A program made the position numbers and the translations under genes. Below are positions 50,122-58,756 of a DNA stretch of 64,000 nucleotides, in pieces. Each line of letters opens with the position of its first letter. The first letter of the stretch is position 1. The notes below the pieces were generated by a model that was not told where the DNA came from, made no database searches, and saw nothing but the letters and a program-made list of their open reading frames with translations. Where the stretch lies: NCBI GenBank assembly GCA_002315325.1, contig DCGU01000054.1:36100-100099 (forward strand), given 5' to 3'. The stretch is from Clostridiales bacterium UBA1770. GTDB taxonomy: Bacteria; Bacillota; Clostridia; Oscillospirales; CAG-272.

Positions 50122-51413
50122 GCCTGTTTACCTCCTTCCGCATTTTCGGCATCGGGTTTGGCCGCTTCGTCGTCTTTTACCGGTTCTGCCGAGGCGGGAG
50201 CAACCGCAGGGGCGGCAGGTTTATCGGGGTTCTTTTCCGGCACGGCGTTTTTCAATTTACGTTTGATGATATCGCGAATCAGTTTGGAGAAACCGGCGAA
50301 GTAAATAATCAGAGCAATGATGATATCCGAGATATAGCGGTTAAAACCGGCGGAAACGAGGTTGTTACCGCCCTCACCCAGGTAGCGCAGGAACAGACCC
50401 GAGAAGATAACGCCGACGGGATTGTTGGAGGCCAACAGGGCGGCGGGAATGCCGTTGAAACCGTAATCGGGGAGTTTGGAATAGGCGGACGAGAATTTGA
50501 ACTCGATACCGGGGTTCAAATAGTACAAGGCACCTGCCAGGGCGGCGAGACCACCTGCAATAGCCATGGACAGGATAATATTACGTTTTTCGTTCATACC
50601 GGCGTACTTGGAGGCGTTGCGGTTGTAACCGCAGGCCTTGAGTTCGTAGCCGAACGTCGTTTTGTTCATCATGATATACATAGCGACGGCCACAAGTACT
50701 GCGATGAAAATACCGATATCCAAATAGGAACCGCCGAACAGTTTGCCCAGTCCCAGGGTCGGCGTACCGTTGCCGGTTTGCGCCGTCGTAATGAGATACC
50801 CGGATTTACCGTGCCCGTTGTTAATCAGAGATTCCTTACCGTTAAAGAACCAGCTGACCAGATTGGCGGCAATCCAGTTGGTCATAATGCAGACGATAAC
50901 CTCGTTGACGCCGAACAGGGCCTTGAACATGCCGGGGATAGCGCCCCACAGCATACCGAGGGCAATACCGACAAGAATCGCCAACAGCCAAACCAAAAGG
51001 CCCTTAAAACCGCCCTCGGTTTTGAACGTCAGTGCCACGTACAAGGAGCCTGCCGTACCCATAAGGTACTGGCCGGGGGCACCGATATTAAACAGACCCG
51101 TTTTGAAGGCGATGGCCACCGACAAACCGGTCAAAATCAGGGGGACGGCGTAGAAGATCATATTGCCGAGATTGGCAATCACGTATTTGAAAATACCGCT
51201 GGAGAACGGGCCGGCCAGCAAAATGCCGATGCCCTGAAAAGCCTGACCGATGGAAATCGTGTCGGACGTTGCAGCAATCACCAGCATCACGATAAAGCCG
51301 ATGACAATACCGCCCAAAATACAAATCAAGGAAGACAGGACGGACTGCACGCTGTCTTTGCGCAGGAAATCGACAAAACCGTTGTTGCCTGTATTATTCT
51401 GTTCACGCTTCAT
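50118..51413 (-). CDS. nucleoside ABC transporter permease (NupP/BmpC-type)
   Basis: 431 residues. It has about nine or ten transmembrane helices; FGYELKACGYNRNASKYAGMNEKRNIILSMAIAGGLAALAGALYYL is the coupling-loop signature. The C-terminal tail (NAVPEKNPDKPAAPAVAPASAEP) is Pro/Ala-rich and disordered. I chose the ATG at 51413 because GGAGGG lies eight bases before it and it overlaps the ATPase gene by 11 bases; an in-frame start 35 codons earlier lies within the ATPase gene. Confidence 0.93.
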   Translation of the reverse strand: MKREQNNTGNNGFVDFLRKDSVQSVLSSLICILGGIVIGFIVMLVIAATSDTISIGQAFQGIGILLAGPFSSGIFKYVIANLGNMIFYAVPLILTGLSVAIAFKTGLFNIGAPGQYLMGTAGSLYVALTFKTEGGFKGLLVWLLAILVGIALGMLWGAIPGMFKALFGVNEVIVCIMTNWIAANLVSWFFNGKESLINNGHGKSGYLITTAQTGNGTPTLGLGKLFGGSYLDIGIFIAVLVAVAMYIMMNKTTFGYELKACGYNRNASKYAGMNEKRNIILSMAIAGGLAALAGALYYLNPGIEFKFSSAYSKLPDYGFNGIPAALLASNNPVGVIFSGLFLRYLGEGGNNLVSAGFNRYISDIIIALIIYFAGFSKLIRDIIKRKLKNAVPEKNPDKPAAPAVAPASAEPVKDDEAAKPDAENAEGGKQA

Positions 51414-52992
51414 GTGCGGTTCCCTCCTCTCCTTCGTTTTGGCGTTTGGCGCCGGCCATATACAGACCGAGCGTTTGCACGTCGACTTCTTTGGGATTGA
51501 ATTCGCCGACGATTTCACCGCCGTGCATCACCAGGATGCGGTCGGACAGGTTCATAACCTCGTCGAGTTCCAGGGAAACGAGCAGGATGGCCTTACCGGC
51601 ATCGCGCTCTTTGACAATTTCACGGTGAATAAATTCGATGGCGCCGACGTCAAGGCCGCGCGTGGGCTGGACGGCGATGAGCAAATCGTGTGCACGGCAC
51701 ATTTCGCGGGCCACGATGGCCTTTTGCTGGTTACCGCCGGACATGGAACGCGATATCGTAATCGGTCCCTGGCCGCTGCGCACGTCAAACTTTTCAATCA
51801 GCTCGGTTGCATACTCGCGTACTTTGTCAAAACGGATAAAGCCGTTCTTTTGGAACTGCGGCTCGAAATACTGCTGCAGGACGATATTGTTTTCCAGGCT
51901 GTAATCCAGCACCAAACCGTGCTTATGACGGTCCTCCGGGATGTGGCTCATACCGGACAGGCTGCGCCGACGGATGGAGAGACCCGTAATATCTTTGCCG
52001 CACAGTTCGATTTTACCGCTTTCGAGGGGTTCCAAACCGGACAGCCCGTAGACCAGTTCGGTTTGACCGTTGCCGTCGATACCGGCAATGCAGACAACCT
52101 CGCCCGCACGTACGTCAAACGACACGTCGTGCACGGCGTCCTTTTTATGCAGCTTGCTCTTGACGGACAGGTGCTGCACCGACAGGACAACGTCCGCGGG
52201 ATGCGCCGCATCCTTATCCACGACGAGCTGCACGGGGCGGCCGACCATCATATTGGACAACGACTGCTTGTCGGTGTCGCTGATATTGACGGTACCGATG
52301 TATCTACCCTTGCGCAAAACGGAGCAGCGGTCGGAAACCGCCATAATCTCGTTGAGCTTATGCGTGATAAACAGGATGGATTTGCCCTCGGCCGCCAGGT
52401 TCTTCATAATCTGCATGAGTTCGTCGATTTCCTGGGGCGTGAGTACGGCGGTCGGTTCGTCGAAAATTAAGATATCGTTTTCGCGGTACAGCATCTTGAG
52501 AATTTCAACACGCTGCTGCATACCGACGGTGATATCCTCAATTTTGGCGTCCGGGTCAATCTGCAGGCCGTACTTTTCGGAAAGCGCCATCACCTTCTCG
52601 CGCGCCTGCTTTTTCTGCAGGAACCCGAGTTTGGTGGTTTCGGCACCGAGGATAATGTTTTCCAGCACGGTAAAGCATTCCACCAGTTTGAAATGCTGGT
52701 GCACCATACCGATGCCGAGTGCCGTGGCATCGTTCGGGTTATTAATTTTTACCGGATTGCCTTGGTAGAAAATCTGCCCGCCGTCCGGTTGATACAAACC
52801 GAACAGCACGCTCATCAGCGTGGATTTGCCGGCACCGTTTTCACCGAGCAGGGCGTGGATTTCTCCTTTTTTTAAGGTCAGGGTAATGTCGTCGTTGGCT
52901 TTGATACCGGGGAACACCTTGGTGATATGACTCATTTCAATCACGTACGGCGATTCCGGGGCGGCCGATGGGGCCTTTTGTACTTCATCCAT
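51403..52992 (-). CDS. nucleoside ABC transporter ATP-binding protein (NupO/BmpB-type)
   Basis: 529 residues, two fused ATPase domains. First: Walker A LLGENGAGKSTLMSVL, LSGG-type segment reading ITVGMQQRVEILKML, Walker B ILIFDEPTAVLTPQE. Second: VCIAGIDGNGQTELVYGL (degenerate Walker A), ISRSMSGGNQQKAIVAREM and LLIAVQPTRGLDV. This degenerate second site is normal for sugar and nucleoside importers of this class (YufO, RbsA-like). The start at 52992 follows AGGAAAGGA; a longer start exists 12 codons upstream. Confidence 0.95.
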   Translation of the reverse strand: MDEVQKAPSAAPESPYVIEMSHITKVFPGIKANDDITLTLKKGEIHALLGENGAGKSTLMSVLFGLYQPDGGQIFYQGNPVKINNPNDATALGIGMVHQHFKLVECFTVLENIILGAETTKLGFLQKKQAREKVMALSEKYGLQIDPDAKIEDITVGMQQRVEILKMLYRENDILIFDEPTAVLTPQEIDELMQIMKNLAAEGKSILFITHKLNEIMAVSDRCSVLRKGRYIGTVNISDTDKQSLSNMMVGRPVQLVVDKDAAHPADVVLSVQHLSVKSKLHKKDAVHDVSFDVRAGEVVCIAGIDGNGQTELVYGLSGLEPLESGKIELCGKDITGLSIRRRSLSGMSHIPEDRHKHGLVLDYSLENNIVLQQYFEPQFQKNGFIRFDKVREYATELIEKFDVRSGQGPITISRSMSGGNQQKAIVAREMCRAHDLLIAVQPTRGLDVGAIEFIHREIVKERDAGKAILLVSLELDEVMNLSDRILVMHGGEIVGEFNPKEVDVQTLGLYMAGAKRQNEGEEGTAHEA

Positions 52993-53072
52993 GGTTACGA
53001 TATCCTTTCCTGTATATATTTGGGGCATTCGTTACTTTCTCTTTGGCAAACGTCGCACAAAATGCGGCATTT

Positions 53073-53108
53073 GCCAAAAAGAAAGGACAAAAGTCCTTTC
53101 TTTTTGGC
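53073..53108 (-). promoter_or_regulatory. intercistronic hairpin between the BMP lipoprotein gene and the ATPase gene
   Basis: Perfect 16-bp stem (53073-53088 with 53093-53108) with a 4-nt loop, 33 bases after the BMP stop. A second inverted repeat (ggcaaa/tttgcc, 53045-53076) lies next to it. Such hairpins between binding-protein and transporter genes stabilise the upstream mRNA and lower downstream expression. Confidence 0.75.
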
Positions 53109-53140
53109 TGTTTTACTGTGCTGCTTACGCAGCGGTTCAA

Positions 53141-54235
53141 TTATTTTTCGAGCGTGATATTGATAGCGGAGTTGCCGGCGAAGGCATTCGTCCACCATGC
53201 AGCGTCGTTGCAGTTTTCGGCAACTTCGGCCTTAATGGTGATGGCGCCGCTCTTCACTTTTGCAAACAGAGCGTCGTAATCAGCCTGGTTGAAGGTGGTG
53301 AAGCGGTCAAACTTAGCGGGAATACCCGTAGCGTCGTCGGTTGCACCGAGGTTGGAAGCCTTGTCGGAGAGTTCAGCATCCCATTTGCCGTCGTAGATTT
53401 CACCCAGAATCTTTTCAACGGAAACGGCCAGACCCTTCACAGCGGAAGTGATAACGCGATCGGACAGAGAAGACTGGTCAACGTCAACACCGATGATCTT
53501 ACCATTCTGCGTTTCTTCGGCTGCAGACTTAACGGACTGGAACATGGAACCGCCGCAAGCGAATACGACTTCGATGCCGTCAGCGTACCAGCTGGAAATC
53601 TGGCTCTGCAGTTCGGGAGAAGCAGAGAAGCCGTCGCCGTACTTGAAGGAAATCTTCACGTCAACGGTCTTGCCGAGTTCCTTCGCAGCATCGGCTGCGC
53701 CCTGGGCGTAACCGTAAGCGTAACGGTTGCAGGCAGGGTTGGAACCGCCGCCGCCGAAGGTACCGCCGAGTTTGGTATAACCGTCTTTAACAGCGGCGTA
53801 ACCGGCCATGTAACCGGATTCCTGTTCTTTGTAAACGATGGCGGTCACGTTTGCCTGACCGAATGCCCAACCGTCTACGAATACGAACTTAACGTCGGGG
53901 TTTTCTGCTGCAACGGTTGCCATAGCGGACTGCTGCAGGAAGCCGGGAGCAACAACGACTTTCGCGCCGTTGGTAACAGCCAAACGCATAGCAGCGATAC
54001 GGTCGTTATCGGTGGCGTCAGCGCCGTTGGCGGGCTGATAATACTGATAGGTTTTGCCGGTCTTTTCGGCATAAGCCTTTGCGCCTTCATAGGTACCCTG
54101 GTTGAAGCCGCCGTCCATCAACTGACCGACGTCGGTAACAACGGCGATTTCTTTTTCTTTCGTGCCGCCGCAGGCCGTCAGAGCGCATGCGCCAACCATC
54201 AAAAGAACAAGAGCGAGAGCAAGAATTCTTTTCAT
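53141..54235 (-). CDS. BMP-family nucleoside-binding lipoprotein
   Basis: 364 residues. Signal peptide with lipobox LTAC (Cys about 21), then the BMP/PnrA fold: IAVVTDVGQLMDGGFNQGTYEGAKAYAEKTG, DVKFVFVDGWAF, YMAGYAAVKDGYTKLGGTFGGGGSNPACNRYAYGYAQGA and GSMFQSVKSAAEE. It captures nucleosides for the ABC importer encoded next to it. It is the first gene of the salvage operon, as shown by the promoter upstream. Confidence 0.95.
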   Translation of the reverse strand: MKRILALALVLLMVGACALTACGGTKEKEIAVVTDVGQLMDGGFNQGTYEGAKAYAEKTGKTYQYYQPANGADATDNDRIAAMRLAVTNGAKVVVAPGFLQQSAMATVAAENPDVKFVFVDGWAFGQANVTAIVYKEQESGYMAGYAAVKDGYTKLGGTFGGGGSNPACNRYAYGYAQGAADAAKELGKTVDVKISFKYGDGFSASPELQSQISSWYADGIEVVFACGGSMFQSVKSAAEETQNGKIIGVDVDQSSLSDRVITSAVKGLAVSVEKILGEIYDGKWDAELSDKASNLGATDDATGIPAKFDRFTTFNQADYDALFAKVKSGAITIKAEVAENCNDAAWWTNAFAGNSAINITLEK

Positions 54236-54263
54236 TAGAATAATCCTCCGTAAGATTTTTTGA

Positions 54264-54330
54264 CCTTTAAGGTCTATTTAAATTATAACACAACGGCGAT
54301 TTGTTTACAATGACAATTGCGTTGTCATAA
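54264..54330 (-). promoter_or_regulatory. promoter and two palindromes before the nucleoside operon
   Basis: Minus strand TTGTAA (54312-54307), 17-nt spacer, TATAAT (54289-54284). A palindrome gacctt-t-aaggtc (54264-54276) lies between the -10 box and the start, and a second inverted repeat atgacaa-ttgcg-ttgtcat (54312-54330) lies just upstream of the -35 box. Both are placed as operators would be; the regulator is not encoded nearby. Confidence 0.6.
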
Positions 54331-54441
54331 TCAACGAAAAATATAAGGCAAAAAGAACAATATGCACAAAAAACAGGTGAGTAAGACAGGCCGTTTCGCT
54401 GGGCACAATCATAAAAAAGCAAAAAGCCGCATTTAATTAAC

Positions 54442-54481
54442 AAAAAACGGCGGCAATGCTGATAATTGCATTGCCGCCGTT
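54442..54481 (-). terminator. terminator of clpP
   Basis: Perfect 14-bp stem (54446-54459 with 54468-54481), then TTTTTT on the minus strand; it starts three bases after the clpP stop. Confidence 0.9.
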
Positions 54482-54484
54482 CCA

Positions 54485-55069
54485 TTAAGCCCTATTGGTG
54501 ATAATTTTATCAATCAGCCCGTAGGCCTTGGCTTCCTCGGCCGTCATGAAGTTATCGCGCTCGGTGTCGCGGGCAATTTCTTCCACCGACTTCCCCGTGT
54601 TTGCCGCCAAAATGCGGTTGAGTTTTTCACGGGTACGCAGAATGTGTTCCGCATGGATGCGTATATCGGTCGCCTGCCCCTGCGTGCCGCCGAGAGGCTG
54701 GTGAATCATGATTTCACTGTTGGGCAGTGCGATACGTTTGCCCTTGGTACCGGCAGACAGCAGGAACGCCCCCATGGAGGCGGCCATACCGATACAAATG
54801 GTGGATACGTCACACTTGATATACTGCATACAGTCGTAAATTGCCATACCGGCCGTCACGACGCCGCCGGGGGAATTGATATACAGACAAATATCCTTTT
54901 CGGGGTCCTGCGCCTCCAGGTACAGCATCTGCGCCACGGTCAGGGCAGCGGTTTGTTCGTTGATTTCATCGGACAACAGAATGATGCGGTCCTTGAGCAA
55001 ACGGGAGAAAATATCAAACGAGCGCTCGGCATTGCCTTCACGCTCCACAACGTATGGTACGAATGGCAT
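54485..55069 (-). CDS. clpP: ATP-dependent Clp protease proteolytic subunit
   Basis: 194 residues. The catalytic triad is complete: Ser98 in GMAASMGAF, His123 in EIMIHQPLGG and Asp172 in DTERDNFM. It assembles into the 14-mer chamber. clpX is not adjacent, unlike in many Firmicutes; the neighbour is a CbxX-type AAA+ gene 82 bases upstream. That protein could in principle interact with ClpP, but it lacks an obvious IGF-type docking loop that I can see, so this is not claimed. Confidence 0.96.
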   Translation of the reverse strand: MPFVPYVVEREGNAERSFDIFSRLLKDRIILLSDEINEQTAALTVAQMLYLEAQDPEKDICLYINSPGGVVTAGMAIYDCMQYIKCDVSTICIGMAASMGAFLLSAGTKGKRIALPNSEIMIHQPLGGTQGQATDIRIHAEHILRTREKLNRILAANTGKSVEEIARDTERDNFMTAEEAKAYGLIDKIITNRA

Positions 55070-55151
55070 CGATTATTTCCTTTCTTATTACAAGATTGTG
55101 TTTTTTGGCATATTAAAGGGGAGGTTTTCCCTCCCCCGCATACGCGCGGCA

Positions 55152-57209
55152 TCAGAAGCCGACGGCGCGTTTTTCGGGCGCAGCACCCATCACGGGCATA
55201 TCGATATCCTCCGGCAGCACCGTGACAACCTGCTCCTTGGTCAGCGCAGCCACGTCACCCTTCATCAGGCGGGACGCCATGGCCATCTTGGCAGATTCCA
55301 CGATATTGCGGGCGGCACGGCCGTTACCGAAGTCGGGACCTGCAGCCAGTTTTTCATAAACGCCGTGCATTTTTTCCAATGCCGCGTCGGACAGGACGAG
55401 TCCCTTTTCCTGTGCAATCATTTTGGAGATGTCGCACAGTTCGTCGGCGTTGTAATCGTCAAAGTGCACGTGGAAGGCAATACGGGAACGCAGACCGGGA
55501 TTTTTGCGCAGGAAGTTTTCCATTTTGTCGGGGTAACCGGCAAAGATGACCAGCACGTCGTCGCGGGCGTTCTCCATTTCCTGGGTAATGGTATTGATGG
55601 CCTCGTCACCGAAGGAGCCGTCGCGGTCGTCCACCAGCGAATACGCCTCGTCAATGAAGAGCACACTGCCCTGCGCCTCGCGGAATTTCTTTTTGACCTG
55701 CTGGGCAGTCCAACCGACGTACTTACCGACGAGGTCGCCGCGGCCGCATTCCACCAGTCTGCCTTCACTCAAAATACCGAGATCGCGGAAAATTTCGGCA
55801 ACCAAACGGGCCACCGTCGTCTTGCAGGAACCGGGATTTCCGGTGAAGACCATACTCATCATGGGACGGTCGTTTTTAAATCCCTTGTCGCGCAGAGCGG
55901 TCTGTGCGGCGAAATAATCCTTGGCCTGGTTGATGACTTTTTTGGCATTTTTAAGGCCGACCAGCGCCATCAGGCGTTCGTAAGCAGAACCGCAGGCCCC
56001 TTCGGCGGCAGCTGCCGCAGCCGTGCGGCTGACATCCTTATATTGCGGGAAGACAACGGTCTTCAGACGGGCGTTGTACCAAACCTCAAAAATATTTTTG
56101 AGTTCATTGGTGCGGTAACCGAAATCATCGTTCAGTTTCTCATAGAGTTTTTTCGTCGGGCGTACGTGTTTTTCACGACACAAAGCCTGCAAATAATGAC
56201 GCGCCACGTCGCCGCGGGCGAGTTCTTCACGGCACTCGATAAAATTCACGTTGCCGAGGTATTCGTAGAACATATCGCGGGTGCGCTGACATTCATAGGG
56301 AATGCAGAGAATCGTCAGCACGTCGTTTTGCCACTCGCGAATGACGCGGCTGTACGTGTTCGCCAATTCGCGCATGGCCGAAGCATGCGAATTATCCTCA
56401 CTGTCATCACCGGGCTTCACACGGACGATAATCGTGCCGCCGCGGCAGGTGGAAAACATACGGTTGAGTTCGCGGTGCCCCGGCAAATCCGAAGGTTCGG
56501 CATCCATATACCAATAGCGTTTGGAGTACAGGCGGCCGTTTGCATACAGTGCCGACAGCAGCGCGCGGTAGGTATCGCGGCGTACGTCCTCGTCATCCAC
56601 GGTCATCATCACGTAGTGGCAGGGATGACCGAAAAAGCCGTTCTTGGCCGGCACGGCGTAAATTCTCTCGATTTCCGGCAACAGCGTTTCGGCATACAGT
56701 GTTTTTTCAATTTGGGCAACGATATCTTCACGGCTCTTTTCGGAAATCATATTTTCGCCGAAATCCGCCGTGCGGAACAGACGGCGGGCATTGCCGTAGA
56801 CGGCGTCCAACCCGAACATCTCCATGACGTCGTCCTCATCGCGAATAAAACCGTTGCGGGCGGCACCGGACAACAGATTGGTCAGGTCCTGCAGCGTAAT
56901 CTCTTCCGCAGACACTTTGCTATCGGCCACGCCCCAAACTTTGAAGAAACCGGCGAAGTTGTCTTCCATTTCTTTACGGTTGTCGGTGATGGCGGCGGCA
57001 AGCAGTTTGCCGTCATCGTTTTCAACGGGGCAAAAATACGTCTTGCCGTTGAAACGGGCATTGAACTCATTCATTTTGAGCTGGAGTTCACGTGCCTTGG
57101 CACGCTCGGAGCGGCGGCTGCGGGCATAGCTTTCTTCAGCCTTCTCTTCTTCCGCACCGTTCTCTTCCGGCATCTTTTCGTCAAACGCATCAATTCGATA
57201 AAACAGCAT
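55152..57209 (-). CDS. CbxX/SpoVK-type AAA+ ATPase with large N-terminal region
   Basis: 685 residues. The C-terminal AAA+ domain (about 420-670) has Walker A GNPGSCKT (Lys463), Walker B VLFIDEAYSL, a sensor-1 stretch DVLVIFAGYPDKMENFL and RNPGLRSRI-type arginine finger region, all in the CbxX/CfqX (SpoVK) pattern. The last Gly before the Lys of Walker A is replaced by Cys. The first 400 residues show no domain I know; the segment HPCHYVMMTVDDED ... GTIIVRV may be a degenerate second ATPase domain. Function is unknown; such proteins remodel other proteins. GAAAGGAA precedes the ATG. Confidence 0.85.
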   Translation of the reverse strand: MLFYRIDAFDEKMPEENGAEEEKAEESYARSRRSERAKARELQLKMNEFNARFNGKTYFCPVENDDGKLLAAAITDNRKEMEDNFAGFFKVWGVADSKVSAEEITLQDLTNLLSGAARNGFIRDEDDVMEMFGLDAVYGNARRLFRTADFGENMISEKSREDIVAQIEKTLYAETLLPEIERIYAVPAKNGFFGHPCHYVMMTVDDEDVRRDTYRALLSALYANGRLYSKRYWYMDAEPSDLPGHRELNRMFSTCRGGTIIVRVKPGDDSEDNSHASAMRELANTYSRVIREWQNDVLTILCIPYECQRTRDMFYEYLGNVNFIECREELARGDVARHYLQALCREKHVRPTKKLYEKLNDDFGYRTNELKNIFEVWYNARLKTVVFPQYKDVSRTAAAAAAEGACGSAYERLMALVGLKNAKKVINQAKDYFAAQTALRDKGFKNDRPMMSMVFTGNPGSCKTTVARLVAEIFRDLGILSEGRLVECGRGDLVGKYVGWTAQQVKKKFREAQGSVLFIDEAYSLVDDRDGSFGDEAINTITQEMENARDDVLVIFAGYPDKMENFLRKNPGLRSRIAFHVHFDDYNADELCDISKMIAQEKGLVLSDAALEKMHGVYEKLAAGPDFGNGRAARNIVESAKMAMASRLMKGDVAALTKEQVVTVLPEDIDMPVMGAAPEKRAVGF

Positions 57210-57415
57210 TCGTTTTATTCCTTTCGTTTCTTAATTTCCGTGCTTTTTGTCTTTCGTTTTTTCAAAAACACGGGTGTGATTTCTTTTCACCCTATTCATA
57301 CGGCAAACTGACTCGATTTACTTTTGTCGCGACGTAAAAAGACACGAAAAAAATGAAATCGGCAGGATATGCCAACGCCACATAAGGAAGTATTTGAAAA
57401 TACCGGTGGCAAGGT

Positions 57416-57691
57416 ATGCTACAGAAAATATCATACAAGGTTTTACTCGGCCCAGGACCGATTGATGACACACGCCCGATTGTTTTATCGGAATATATGT
57501 CTCCGTCCTTAAACGATCCACAAAGAATCAGGGCTTTCCCAAACAGCCAGAGCCGCTTTACAACGAAAATCGGCGGAACGACATTTGAGGTGTCTACCCA
57601 CTTTTCGGAAGACGGCATACAATCCGTGCTCCGACAATTCAAAGATTTACTGCTTTTCCGAACTGAATCTGACAACAAAACGCACATTTGA
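57416..57691 (+). CDS. TnpW-like small protein of a mobile element
   Basis: 91 residues. RFTTKIGGTTFEVSTHFSEDGIQSVLRQFKDLL (about 47-79) matches the short transposon-encoded TnpW-type proteins that lie just before tnpX-type recombinases in Clostridia. The function of TnpW is unknown. The start is uncertain: ATG at 57416 has no spaced ribosome site, and an in-frame ATG at 57497 would give a 64-residue protein nearer the usual size. AT-richer than the flanking host genes. Confidence 0.6.
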   Translation: MLQKISYKVLLGPGPIDDTRPIVLSEYMSPSLNDPQRIRAFPNSQSRFTTKIGGTTFEVSTHFSEDGIQSVLRQFKDLLLFRTESDNKTHI

Positions 57692-57738
57692 TTAAAAATG
57701 CGTGGTACGGTATAATTGCAATAGCTTTATACCGTGCC
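57688..57738 (+). promoter_or_regulatory. promoter and overlapping inverted repeat before the recombinase relic
   Basis: TTGATT (57688-57693), 17-nt spacer, TATAAT (57711-57716). An 11-bp inverted repeat ggtacggtata/tataccgtgcc (57704-57714 with 57728-57738, one mismatch) covers the -10 box, as an autorepression site might. Confidence 0.6.
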
Positions 57739-57763
57739 CGGTTGTCAGAAAGGAGTATGGAAT

Positions 57764-58756
57764 ATGACAACTACACCAAACCAAGGGCAGGAAGAAAAAA
57801 TAACAGCCCTCTACTGCCGTCTCAGTCAGGATGACGGGCGTGAGGGCGAGAGCAACTCAATAAGCAACCAAAAAGATATTTTGCTTGACTACGCAAAGAA
57901 AAATGGATACCTGCATCCGGAGTTCTTTGTTGACGACGGTATCTCCGGCACCACCTTTGAGCGTCCGGATTTCAAGCGGATGCAAGCAATGGCGGAAGCC
58001 GGTAAAGTCGGGACGATCATCGTCAAAGACCTTAGCCGATTCGGCAGAAACTATCTGGAGGTCGGAAACTTTCTTGAAATCCAATATCCGACGTTGGGCG
58101 TCCGATTTATCGCCATACAGGAAAACGTAGATACATTTAAGGACACCGGCACCGAAATGATGCCGTTCTCCAATATCTTCAACGAATGGTACGCGGCACA
58201 GACTTCAAAGAAAATCAAGGCAGTGCAACAAGCGAAGGCATCTAAAGGCGAACGGATTTCATCCGGCGTGGCATTCGGGTATATGAAATCTCCGACCGAT
58301 TCCAAGCAATGGGTGATTGATGAGGAAGCCGCAAAGATTGTTCGGTATATTTATGATTTGTGCTTAAAAGGAAGAGGACCTACGCAAATTGCGAAACAAC
58401 TGACACAAGAAGAGATACTGATTCCAACGGCTTATTTTGAAAAGAAGAATATGGTTTCGACACACAAAAAGTATAGCAATCCGTATCATTGGGAGACCAA
58501 AACGATTGTCGGTATTTTGGAAAATCGGCAATATACCGGATGCACGGTGAATTTCAAAACGACTACACCCGTGCGGCGGAAAATACTTTTGTTTTTTGCG
58601 ATTTTTAATGAAAAAAAGACCGCCGAACGAAAATTCGGCAGTCTTGTTGGGTTATTTAAAGTTAAACGAATGACCGTTGGCAGAAATCAATCGGGCAGTT
58701 CGATTGTGTACCGCCAAATACCGCCGGGGGCGGTATTCCCATCCGGCAAATCATAG
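57764..58756 (+). pseudogene. truncated large serine recombinase (TnpX-like)
   Basis: The reading frame begins after AAGGAG with ATG at 57764. Its resolvase domain is intact (ALYCRLSQDDGREGESNSI with catalytic Ser21; IIVKDLSRFGRNYLEVG) and the recombinase domain begins (NEWYAAQTSKKIKAVQQAKASKGE, VPFGYMKSP-type motif reading GVAFGYMKSP). Homology ends near NRQYTGCTVNFKTTT, at about position 58560. After that the frame runs through host sequence, including the terminator and 3' end of the sialidase-like gene on the other strand, until 58756. The zinc beta-ribbon and coiled coil needed for activity are missing; full-length members have about 500-700 residues. It is therefore not a working recombinase. 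Confidence 0.88.
58611..58645 (-). terminator. terminator of the sialidase-like gene
   Basis: Stem gaccgccgaa with ttcggcagtc (one mismatch), loop CGAAAA, then TTTTTTT on the minus strand. Confidence 0.75.

Noticed and set aside
57292..57687. 131-residue minus-strand frame opposite the TnpW-like gene.
   Set aside because: No ribosome binding site, no domain; it overlaps the TnpW-like gene, whose core is recognisable.
58566..58756. C-terminal part of the recombinase frame as a real protein segment.
   Set aside because: Residues after about position 58560 do not match recombinases. The DNA there includes the terminator and the 3' end of the sialidase-like gene.
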